Assembly: GCA_016208205.1 (NCBI GenBank)
Contig: JACQYP010000078.1
Coordinates: 1-5,558, forward strand
DNA length: 5,558 bases
Direction of reading: 5' to 3'
Source: Candidatus Desantisiibacteriota bacterium
GTDB taxonomy: Bacteria; UBA9089; CG2-30-40-21
The notes under the pieces are model-generated. The model was not told where the DNA came from. It searched no databases and was given only the letters and a program-made list of their open reading frames with translations. Numbering within the stretch: position 1 is the stretch's first letter; every line of letters starts with the position of its first letter. Below, piece by piece: positions 1 to 5,558 of the stretch. The translations under genes were made by a program, and so were the position numbers.

Positions 1-414
1 CGGGTTAAGATTCTGCATGAAGAGGATATCCGAAAGGGTATGGGAGAAGTCTATCTGCCTTTTGCATTAGAAAGGAAATATCCTAACGCTGCCAAAGAAT
101 GGGGTTGGCAATATGTTTTTCCATCAAAACAGATATCTAAGGATCCCTGTAGTGATAAGATGCGGCGGCATCATGTTAATGAAAGTGGGTTGCAAAGAGC
201 AGTTCAGGATGCTGTTCGTGCAGCTGGTCTTGAAAAGCCAATAAGTCCTCATACATTTCGACACAGCTTTGCCACACATTTGTTAGAGGCAGGGTATGAT
301 ATTCGCACTTTACAGGAATTGCTTGGTCATAAAGATGTATCTACTACTATGATTTATACTCATGTGATTAATAAAGGTGGAATGGGGGTACAAAGCCCAT
401 TGGACATGTTATAA
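1..414 (+). CDS. intI: Integron integrase (IntI-type tyrosine recombinase), C-terminal part, 5' end outside window
   Basis: Site-specific tyrosine recombinase of the integron type, the family that inserts and excises gene cassettes at attI and attC sites. The frame is open from base 1 (reading [13 protein letters not shown] before the first ATG at 40), so the gene begins upstream and 137 residues are visible. Catalytic elements present are H-x-x-R in HTFRHSF (Arg codon 259-261), the LLGHKD histidine, and the nucleophile in MIYTH (Tyr codon 355-357). The segment [19 protein letters not shown] followed by DP...RRHH matches the extra IntI-specific domain that separates integron integrases from XerC/XerD and phage integrases. 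The C-terminus (GVQSPLD then stop) is the usual family end, so the visible part looks intact. In most integrons attI and the cassettes lie on the 5' side of intI, which here is outside the window. The gene converges on guaA. Family assignment is firm; activity cannot be judged without the N-terminus. Confidence 0.93.
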   Translation, partial: RVKILHEEDIRKGMGEVYLPFALERKYPNAAKEWGWQYVFPSKQISKDPCSDKMRRHHVNESGLQRAVQDAVRAAGLEKPISPHTFRHSFATHLLEAGYDIRTLQELLGHKDVSTTMIYTHVINKGGMGVQSPLDML

Positions 415-482
415 TCAATAGCGGCATAATCTACGATTTTGTATCTCCTTAATAACTCGAGATAATCTGCGTTATCCGTTGT

Positions 483-539
483 AGGTTGTAAGTTGAAGAG
501 GTAGAACAAATAACATCATTAATCTACAACTTACAACCT
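483..539. repeat. Inverted repeat with 13-bp perfect arms and 31-nt spacer
   Basis: AGGTTGTAAGTTG at 483-495 is exactly reverse-complementary to CAACTTACAACCT at 527-539. Beyond one inner mismatch, three further pairs continue (AGA 497-499 with TCT 523-525), and G481 can pair with C541. The 10-mer AGGTTGTAAG recurs at 5016-5025 in the secA leader, suggesting an interspersed element and not a chance hairpin. No T-run follows the stem on either strand, so a terminator role is not supported. It begins about 70 nt after the integrase stop. Confidence 0.75.
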
Positions 540-600
540 GCGGTCTATTAGATCAGTTTGCAAAATCACTATTTATAACCCTGTTGAGTATCTAATCTAT

Positions 601-618
601 CCCAAAGAACCATTTGGG
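601..618. repeat. Small 6-bp hairpin
   Basis: CCCAAA at 601-606 pairs with TTTGGG at 613-618 around a six-base loop. There is no adjacent T-run. It lies between the inverted repeat at 483-539 and the tandem repeats. It could be chance; no function is assigned. Confidence 0.35.
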
Positions 619-707
619 GATTGAGAAAGAATAATCTGTGCAATGAACGAGTACCAAATTATGGTATTATACGGATTTCAGGAAGTATCCTTGGATGTTG
701 CCAGCTC

Positions 708-786
708 AGGGCTCGTTTGGGAAACGAGCCCTACATAGGGAAACGAGCCCTACATAGGGAAACGAGCCCTACATAGGGAAACGAGC
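708..786. repeat. 19-bp tandem repeat (3.6 copies) with an inverted leading copy forming a hairpin
   Basis: The unit GGGAAACGAGCCCTACATA occurs identically at 719-737, 738-756 and 757-775, with a partial fourth copy (GGGAAACGAGC) at 776-786. It is preceded by AGGGCTCGTTT (708-718), the reverse complement of AAACGAGCCCT (722-732), giving an 11-bp perfect stem with a GGG loop. The inverted arm could also pair with the later units. The block ends 14 nt from the guaA stop, so it falls in the 3' untranslated part of the guaA message and on the other side downstream of intI. There is no T-run, so it is not a textbook terminator, though a strong stem between convergent genes could still stabilise or end transcripts. 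Identity between units indicates recent slippage expansion of a palindromic repeat. Confidence 0.9.
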
Positions 787-799
787 AATGCCACCTCTC

Positions 800-2353
800 C
801 TATTCCCACTCAATTGTCCCGGGCGGCTTTGAGGTAATATCATATACCACCCTGTTTATCCTTGGAACCTCATTAACAATACGATTAGCAATGAGGCTTA
901 GAAGGTCATGTGGCAATGGTGCCCAATCAGCGGTCATGGCATCCTGACTGATTACTGCCCGAAGGGCGACAACATTTTCATATGTCCTCTTATCACCCAT
1001 CACACCCACTGTTTTTATCGGCAAAAAGACCCCAAAAGCCTGCCATATGTCTCGATAAAGCCCGGCTCGTTTTATTTCATGCATAATAATTGCATCCGCA
1101 TCCCTTAAGGTATCAAGTTTTTCCTTGTCAACCGACCCAATGATCCTGACTGCCAATCCGGGTCCAGGGAATGGATGCTGCCAGATAATCTCATCAGGCA
1201 TACCCATTTCTTTGGCGATTACCCTTACCTCATCCTTGAACAATTCCCGAAACGGCTCGATCAGCTTGAGCTTCATCCTTTTGGGCAGTCCGCCTACATT
1301 ATGATGGGTTTTAATTATAGCCGATGGTCCCTTGGTGGATACACTTTCGATTACATCCGGATACAATGTGCCCTGGGCAAGAAAGGCAGCACCTTCAAGC
1401 CTTTTTGACTCTTCCTCGAATATCTTGATAAATTCTCTGCCGATTATTTTTCGTTTTTTCTCCGGAGAGGCGATATTTTTCAGTTTTCTCAAAAACCTTT
1501 CCTCTGCATCAACAAAATCCATGTTGATATGATAATCATCGCGAAATGTTTTGATAACCCTTTCAACCTCACCCTTTCGCAACAGTCCATTATTAACAAA
1601 GATACAGGTAAGCTGCTCACCAATAGCCTCTCGCAGGAGCACTGCTACAGCAGATGAATCAATCCCGCCGCTCAGAGCACAGATAACCTTTTCTTTGCCT
1701 ACCCTGGCACGAATATCTTCTATGGACTCTTTGATAAATGATGCCATTGTCCATGACCCGGTGCAATTGCATACCTTAAACAAGAAGTTTTTTAATATAT
1801 CCATGCCATGCTCGGTATGGGCTACCTCTGGATGGAACTGAACACCATAAATATTTCCTTTTCCTCTGCCAGAGGTGCTACCTCGAATAGCAGTATATGG
1901 AGCGTTTTCTGTTTTTGCCAGCACAGTAAACCCTTCAGGCAGTCTTGCAGCCTGATCCCCATGACTCATCCAGACGGAGAGATTCGATGGAATTCCAGAA
2001 AAAAGCTTGTCAGTGGCCACTAAAACGGTCATCTCTGCCCGTCCATATTCTCTTTTACTTGCCTGACGGATCTCTCCGCCAAGGCTCTGAACCATCCATT
2101 GCAGCCCATAGCATATCCCCAGCACCGGCACCCCATATTGGAATATCTCAGGATTTCCCTTTGGTGCATATTCATCATAAACACTGGCAGGACCACCGGA
2201 AAGGATTATCCCCTTAACCCCTTCAACCTGCTTAATCTAAGCATCAAACGGCAATATCTCACAATATACATTCATCTCCCGTATTCTGCGGGCAATCAAC
2301 TGGGTGTATTGTGAACCAAAATCAAGAATAACGATTATTTCATTGTGTTTCAA
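800..2353 (-). pseudogene. guaA: GMP synthase (glutamine-hydrolysing), full length but with an in-frame TAG at codon 39
   Basis: GuaA makes GMP from XMP, ATP and glutamine in the cytoplasm, the last step of de novo guanine nucleotide synthesis. I place the start at TTG 2353-2351 (reading [20 protein letters not shown]) because GGAGG at 2363-2367 lies 9 nt upstream and the family N-terminus follows at once. The nearby ATG at 2343 is in another frame and stops after two codons. From this start the gene spans 517 codons plus stop, within the usual 510-525. The class I amidotransferase domain has GICYG (Cys81) and QFHPEV (His174, Glu176). The ATP-pyrophosphatase loop SGGIDSS is at 228-234, and the dimerisation domain ends in the typical PPGTIEWE. 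Codon 39 (2237-2239) is TAG, between PFDA and [16 protein letters not shown]; this linker also looks two or three residues shorter than I expect. The part after the stop, openable from GTG at 2131 (443 aa), lacks the glutaminase N-terminus. The gene lies 15 nt after secA in one operon. The family call is certain; whether the TAG is real is not. Confidence 0.92.
2237..2239 (-). other. guaA: Premature amber codon inside guaA
   Basis: The reverse complement reads GAT GCT TAG ATT AAG in the guaA frame, in the linker just before the conserved GIILSGGP of the amidotransferase domain. Both secA (2369-2371) and guaA (800-802) end at their normal C-termini with TAG, so TAG acts as a real stop here, and general reassignment is unlikely. 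Confidence 0.85.
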
Positions 2354-2362
2354 AACAGGATA

Positions 2363-2367
2363 CCTCC
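2363..2367 (-). promoter_or_regulatory. Ribosome-binding site that fixes the guaA TTG start
   Basis: GGAGG on the minus strand, 9 nt before TTG (2353-2351) and starting 1 nt after the secA stop codon. It supports the TTG start and translation of guaA from a shared secA-guaA message. Confidence 0.8.
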
Positions 2368-2368
2368 A

Positions 2369-4872
2369 CTACTTCCCATGACATTTCTTATACTTCTGTC
2401 CACTTCCGCATGGACATGGGTCATTTCGACCAATCTTATGCTTTTCATCCTCATTTGCTGCCTTTTTTTCACCTTTAGCTGAATGTGAGGCTGGATGTGA
2501 TTGTGAATGAACCCCTTTAGGCTGCTGATGGGTAGAAACCGTTTCATGCTGCACAGGTGCAGCAGCTTCCACTAATTGTACCTTAAAGAGGTATTCCATG
2601 ATCTCTGACTTCATCCTGTGTACAAGGTTTTCAAACATTCCAAAGCTCTCATGCTTATATTCTATTAATGGATCCTTTTGCCCGTATGCCCTTAGATGGA
2701 TACCTTCCTTCAGATAGTCCATATTATGCAAATGTTCCTTCCACATGGTGTCAAGTACATGCAGCATAATCCCACGGCAGAGTTGATTTGTATTGTCATT
2801 GCCGATCATATCTGTCCTCTTTTGAAAGACCTCTTTTGCCTCTATCAATAATTCCTCAAACAGATCTGTTACATTCCTGCATCCATCCAATGATTTGGGA
2901 ATAATATTAAATATCTGCAAGAGCTGATTCTTTAATCCATCAATATCCCATTCGTCCGGATAGCTTTTGGGTGGAGCATTCGTATCTACGATTGATTGGA
3001 CAACCTCTTCTATCATTTCCTGAGCATGAGCTGCCAGATTCTCATCCTCAAGTATTCTATCCCGTTCAGCATAGATAATGGTTCTCTGTTGATTCATGAT
3101 ATCATCGTATTCAAGCAATCTTTTCCTGACATCAAAGTTATGTGCCTCAACCTGTTTTTGTGCCCGCTCAATTGCCTTTGTAATCCACGGATGCTCTATA
3201 ACCTGATCATCCTCCAATCCGAGCCTCTCCATGAGTCCTGCTATTCTATCTGAACCAAAGATACGCATCAGGTCATCCTCCAGCGAAAGGAAAAACCTTG
3301 ACGAACCCTTATCCCCCTGTCTTCCGGCTCTACCACGCAGCTGATTATCAATGCGTCTGGACTCATGCCGTTCGGTCCCAAGGATGTGCAGCCCACCTGC
3401 CTCAGCAACACCCTCGCCCAGAACAATATCCGTTCCCCTGCCGGCCATATTGGTTGCCACGGTTACTGCCTTGCGCCCACCTGCCTTAGCAATTATTTGT
3501 GCCTCCATCTCATGATACTTAGCATTCAGTACCTGATGAGGGATACCCTTTTCCTTGAGCAAGCTTGAAATTGTCTCTGATTTTGCTACTGATATGGTTC
3601 CAACCAGACATGGTCTGCCACTTTCATACATATCACAGATTTCCTGAATAATTGCCTTATATTTTTCTTTTTGGGTTTTGTAGATAACATCTGGGTTATC
3701 CGTTCGAATCATAACCCTGTTTGGCGGGATAGTAACAACCTCTAACTTATAAATCTTATCAAACTCCTCTGCCTCAGTATCAGCAGTACCGGTCATACCA
3801 CCCAATTTTTCATACATCCTGAAGTAATTCTGAAAGGTAATGCTTGCCAGGGTTTGATTTTCTTGACGGATCCTTACCCCTTCCTTTGCCTCTAATGCCT
3901 GATGCAATCCATCTGAAAACCGCCTACTACCTGACCATCCTTTATCATATAATCTACATCCCGATGAAACAAGAAATGCGATCTCAAGGCTTGATTTATA
4001 TGATGTACCAGATCCATGTTTTGTGGAGCATAAAGATTGGGTATCTTGAGTAGCTTTTCAGCATGCTTTACCCCATCTTCAGTCAAGGCAATATTGCGTA
4101 ATTTTTCCTCTATCTGATAATCCTTTTCCTTTTGCAAGTAGGGAATAATCTTATCTACCCGATAGTACTTATCTGTGGATTCCTCAGCCGGTCCGGAGAT
4201 AATAAGCGGTGTTCTTGCCTCATCAATAAGGATAGAATCTACCTCATCAACAATAGCAAAATAATGCCCCCTCTGTACCTTCATCATCTTATGTGGTGAC
4301 ATATTATCTCTCAGATAATCAAAACCAAACTCATTATTTGTCCCATAGGTTATGTCGCAGGCATATGCCTGCTGGCGCCCGGGCGGGGTCATATCGTGCT
4401 GAATGGCACCAACCGTAAGCCCGAGAAATTCATAGATAGGACACATCCAATTTTTATCCCTTTTTGCCAGATAATCGTTTATGGTAACCACATGAACCCC
4501 TTTACCTGTAAGGGCATTAAGGTAAATGGCTAGGGTAGCTACTAATGTTTTTCCCTCACCGGTCTTCATCTCAGCGATATTGCCCTCATGCAGGGCTATC
4601 CCACCCATGATCTGAACATCAAAGTGTCGCATATTAACAGCCCGCTTCCCTGCCTCCCGAACCACAGCAAAAGCCTCGGTCAGAATATCCTCAAGGGTTT
4701 GTCCGTCAGCAAGCCGCTTCTTGAACTCATCGGTCTTTTGCTTGAGCTCTTCATCGCTCAATACGCTTATCTGCGGCTCAAAGCCGTTTACCTCTTCTAC
4801 GATAGGGAGTAATCGCTTTACATCCCTCTCATGCTTTGTTCCAAATAGCTTTTTTAATAGTGAATCTAACAT
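2369..4872 (-). pseudogene. secA: Protein translocase ATPase SecA, split by an internal deletion and frameshift
   Basis: SecA is the ATPase motor that drives unfolded preproteins through SecYEG at the inner membrane. The start ATG at 4872-4870 has AAGGAG six bases upstream. The first part (4872-3892, 326 codons) shows Walker A TGEGKT at residues 104-109, the Walker B region [16 protein letters not shown] near 207-222, and the start of the preprotein cross-linking domain. It runs out of homology after KDGQVV (residue 316) into ten unrelated residues. The second part resumes in another frame at [15 protein letters not shown] (about 3922) and continues to 2369. It carries GGMTGTADTE, MAGRGTDIVLG, the helicase block QLRGRAGRQGD, the wing/scaffold regions, and a C-terminal zinc motif CPCGSGQKYKKCH. 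Comparison with the family shows IVDEFTGRLMPGR missing at the junction: 39 nt expected, 2 present, so a 37-nt deletion. Intact length would be about 846 residues, normal for SecA. A frameshifted product would lack the second nucleotide-binding fold, so this copy should be non-functional unless the lesion is an artefact. Confidence 0.95.
3922..3930 (-). other. secA: Deletion/frameshift junction in secA
   Basis: On the minus strand the reading is GTA GTA (Val-Val, 3930-3925), then GG, then CGG (Arg, 3922-3920) in the new frame. Relatives have about 13 further codons here, including the conserved VDE-x-TGR motif where the chain returns from the cross-linking domain to the first nucleotide-binding domain. 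If the lost Gly-Arg pair was encoded GGT AGG, the trinucleotide GTA would have been present at both breakpoints, which would fit a microhomology-mediated deletion. That original codon choice is an inference. Confidence 0.8.
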
Positions 4873-4878
4873 TTGTTG

Positions 4879-4884
4879 CTCCTT
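4879..4884 (-). promoter_or_regulatory. secA ribosome-binding site
   Basis: AAGGAG on the minus strand with a 6-nt spacer to the ATG at 4872-4870. It fixes the secA start, which gives the expected family N-terminus ([21 protein letters not shown]). Confidence 0.85.
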
Positions 4885-4961
4885 AATAATTTAAGATAAC
4901 GGAATAGTTCATATCATCGCTTTCTCTATAATTTTTTGGAAAGATAGAAGTAACTATTCAT

Positions 4962-4989
4962 GTAGACAGACTGTAGACTTTTAGACTGT
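4962..4989. repeat. Cluster of short GTAGAC / AGACTGT repeats in the secA leader
   Basis: GTAGAC occurs at 4962-4967 and 4973-4978, and AGACTGT at 4968-4974 and 4983-4989. This makes a dense cluster of related boxes inside the predicted secA 5' untranslated region. It may be degenerate tandem duplication; a binding-site role is only possible. Confidence 0.4.
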
Positions 4990-5095
4990 GAAAAAAGAAA
5001 TTAAGGAAGATAAATAGGTTGTAAGACAGCTATTCCTATACATTTTGAACTGTTTGAAACTAATATCACTTCATATCCTTTTCCTCATTTGCTAA

Positions 5096-5124
5096 ATTAT
5101 AGCATATTGACAAATAAAATGCAA
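5096..5124 (-). promoter_or_regulatory. Predicted sigma-70-type promoter for secA-guaA
   Basis: On the minus strand, -35 TTGCAT (5124-5119), a 17-nt spacer and a perfect -10 TATAAT (5101-5096), preceded by TG one base upstream as in an extended -10 element. Transcription would begin near 5089, leaving a leader of about 215 nt before secA. No better-placed promoter was seen nearer the gene. Start site and activity are inferred from consensus match only. Confidence 0.7.
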
Positions 5125-5134
5125 TTATTTTTTT

Positions 5135-5170
5135 GAATAGACCCAGGGCAAACGCACCCTGAATTTATTC
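5135..5170. repeat. Nested imperfect hairpin upstream of the secA promoter
   Basis: CAGGG (5144-5148) pairs with CCCTG (5157-5161), enclosed by GAATA (5135-5139) and TATTC (5166-5170). The arms are short and interrupted, there is no T-run, and it lies just outside the -35 element. It may be a worn copy of a palindromic repeat. Confidence 0.35.
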
Positions 5171-5228
5171 ATACAGGTACAGATAATAGTCTGCCTGAAC
5201 ATATTCCAGCAGTGTAGAATAAATATAG

Positions 5229-5257
5229 GTAGGGACAGAGCCTTGCCCTGTCCCTAC
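5229..5257. repeat. 29-bp palindromic repeat, 10-bp perfect arms
   Basis: GTAGGGACAG (5229-5238) is the exact reverse complement of CTGTCCCTAC (5248-5257), with two more pairs inside after one mismatch. It belongs by look to the class of short interspersed palindromes found in non-coding DNA of repeat-rich genomes. No terminal T-run and no transposase gene are present. Confidence 0.75.
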
Positions 5258-5294
5258 AAATCCATGTTCCTCGCCAACGAGGGATATAAGGTAG

Positions 5295-5314
5295 CACAGA
5301 CATTCCTGTCTGTG
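5295..5314. repeat. Palindromic repeat, copy 1 (CACAGACA arms)
   Basis: CACAGACA and TGTCTGTG flank the loop TTCC in an 8-bp perfect stem. It pairs as a family member with the copy at 5353-5372, which is the same element in opposite orientation with one base changed in the loop. Confidence 0.75.
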
Positions 5315-5352
5315 ATTCAAAACCATCGCCCCCTTTTGCCTGAGCAGTGAAG

Positions 5353-5372
5353 CACAGACAAGAATGTCTGTG
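5353..5372. repeat. Palindromic repeat, copy 2 (CACAGACA arms), inverted relative to copy 1
   Basis: CACAGACA and TGTCTGTG flank the loop AGAA. Read on the minus strand it matches copy 1 at 19 of 20 bases, and similarity continues a few bases outward on both sides (GTA before, TTCA after). The two copies thus form a larger inverted pair about 40 nt apart. Confidence 0.75.
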
Positions 5373-5468
5373 TTACATTCCATGTCCCATGCTGGCGGGA
5401 GATATAAGACTGCGTTTGGAGAGCGTTGCAAGCCAGCCCCAGTAACAACAAGGATTATTCCATTATCA

Positions 5469-5484
5469 GCAAGAAAATTCTTGC
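5469..5484. promoter_or_regulatory. Operator-like palindrome upstream of the last gene
   Basis: GCAAGAA (5469-5475) and TTCTTGC (5478-5484) form a 7-bp perfect dyad around AA, the size of a dimeric repressor site. It precedes a TATAAA at 5502-5507 by a distance that would put it at or near the -35 region. Binding is inference; no regulator gene is visible. Confidence 0.35.
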
Positions 5485-5501
5485 AAAAGCACCAAAAATG
5501 T

Positions 5502-5507
5502 TATAAA
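5502..5507 (+). promoter_or_regulatory. Possible -10 element for the plus-strand gene at the window end
   Basis: TATAAA lies 39 nt before the predicted ATG. The -35 options are weak: TTCTTG at 5479-5484 with 17-nt spacing, or TTGCAA at 5481-5486 with 15 nt. A good TTGACA occurs at 5515-5520, but the position 17 nt further is the Shine-Dalgarno G-run, so it is not a usable -35. Confidence 0.3.
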
Positions 5508-5546
5508 CTCCCTCTTGACATTCTAATAGTCAAACGGGAGGGGATT

Positions 5547-5558
5547 ATGGATGTAAAG
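5547..5558 (+). CDS. Start of an unidentified gene, cut by window end
   Basis: Only four codons (M D V K) are present, so no product can be named. The start is supported by GGGAGGGG at 5536-5543, a strong Shine-Dalgarno sequence a few bases before ATG 5547-5549. The next ATG, at 5551, meets a stop at once. The gene is divergent from secA. Confidence 0.5.

Larger units (their letters stand above)
415..799. other. Intergenic region between convergent intI and guaA, repeat-bearing
   Basis: I see no credible gene in these 385 bases. Short open frames here mostly run through the repeats. The region holds a long inverted repeat (483-539), a small hairpin CCCAAA/TTTGGG at 601-618, and the tandem repeat block 708-786, each described separately or here. 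None of the stems is followed by a T-run on either strand, so no canonical intrinsic terminator is visible for either gene. I looked for attC-like paired core sites (RYYYAAC / GTTRRRY) and found none that fit. Confidence 0.7.
4873..5546. other. Intergenic region between secA and the divergent gene at the window end
   Basis: About 670 bases without a convincing gene. From secA outward it holds the secA ribosome-binding site and leader (to about 5089), the secA promoter (5096-5124), a weak nested hairpin (5135-5170), three interspersed palindromes (5229-5257, 5295-5314, 5353-5372), and the presumed control region of the plus-strand gene (5469-5546). An open frame of 88 codons on the minus strand (5431-5165) runs through all three palindromes, lacks a recognisable domain, and is not called as a gene. 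Confidence 0.65.

Noticed and set aside
415..541. attC recombination site downstream of the integrase
   Set aside because: The paired stems do not contain matching RYYYAAC and GTTRRRY core sites, and cassettes normally lie on the other side of intI.
708..732. Intrinsic terminator for intI or guaA
   Set aside because: The stem is strong but no T-run follows on either strand, so it is listed only as a repeat.
649..737. Short plus-strand frame from an ATG at about 643, before the tandem repeats
   Set aside because: About 31 codons, ending inside the first repeat unit, with no ribosome-binding site and no recognisable product.
719..786. CRISPR array
   Set aside because: The units are directly contiguous 19-mers with no variable spacers and no cas genes are nearby.
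2341..2343. ATG as the guaA start
   Set aside because: It is out of frame with GuaA and hits TAA after two codons (ATG AAA TAA). The TTG at 2353-2351 is in frame and properly spaced from GGAGG.
800..2353. TAG read as a sense codon (genetic code reassignment)
   Set aside because: Both secA and guaA end at their standard C-termini with TAG, and no other in-frame TAG interrupts the recognised genes.
2350..2547. 65-codon minus-strand frame overlapping the 3' end of secA
   Set aside because: It is a shadow of the conserved SecA C-terminus, whose CPCGSG zinc motif is in the other frame.
5165..5431. 88-codon open frame on the minus strand between secA and the last gene
   Set aside because: It runs through all three palindromic repeats, shows no domain, has no evident ribosome-binding site, and would overlap the region upstream of the secA promoter. 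It is best explained as a chance frame over repeat DNA.

Overview
The window looks like a chromosomal piece of an AT-leaning, probably uncultured bacterium. It carries a housekeeping operon (secA then guaA, on the minus strand) beside the 3' end of an integron integrase gene (plus strand). The taxon cannot be fixed from this sequence. The interspersed short palindromes remind me of repeat-rich metagenome-assembled genomes such as planctomycete or candidate-phylum bacteria, but that is an impression and not evidence.

Layout: (1) 1-414, plus: C-terminal part of an IntI-type tyrosine recombinase, cut by the window edge. (2) 415-799: gene-free stretch between convergent genes, with a 13-bp-arm inverted repeat, a small hairpin, and a 19-bp tandem repeat (3.6 copies) facing an inverted copy of its core, ending 14 nt from the guaA stop. 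(3) 800-2353, minus: guaA (GMP synthase), complete in length from a TTG start with a good Shine-Dalgarno site but interrupted by an in-frame TAG at codon 39. (4) 2369-4872, minus: secA (preprotein translocase ATPase), complete at both ends but broken by an inferred 37-nt deletion that removes the conserved VDEFTGR block and shifts the frame. (5) 4873-5546: gene-free stretch holding a near-consensus extended -10 promoter for secA, a leader of about 215 nt, several palindromic repeats, and the upstream region of a plus-strand gene. (6) 5547-5558: the first four codons of that gene.

secA and guaA are separated by 15 nt, with the guaA ribosome-binding site directly after the secA stop, so they were built as one transcript from the promoter near 5096-5124. 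Both encode normally essential functions, and each carries exactly one clear lesion while the rest of each protein is well conserved. The simplest readings are assembly or sequencing error, a strain-variant mixture, or a very recently inactivated extra copy. I see no convincing new defence, mobile or biosynthetic system. The points most worth checking are the two lesions, the repeat elements and the long secA leader.
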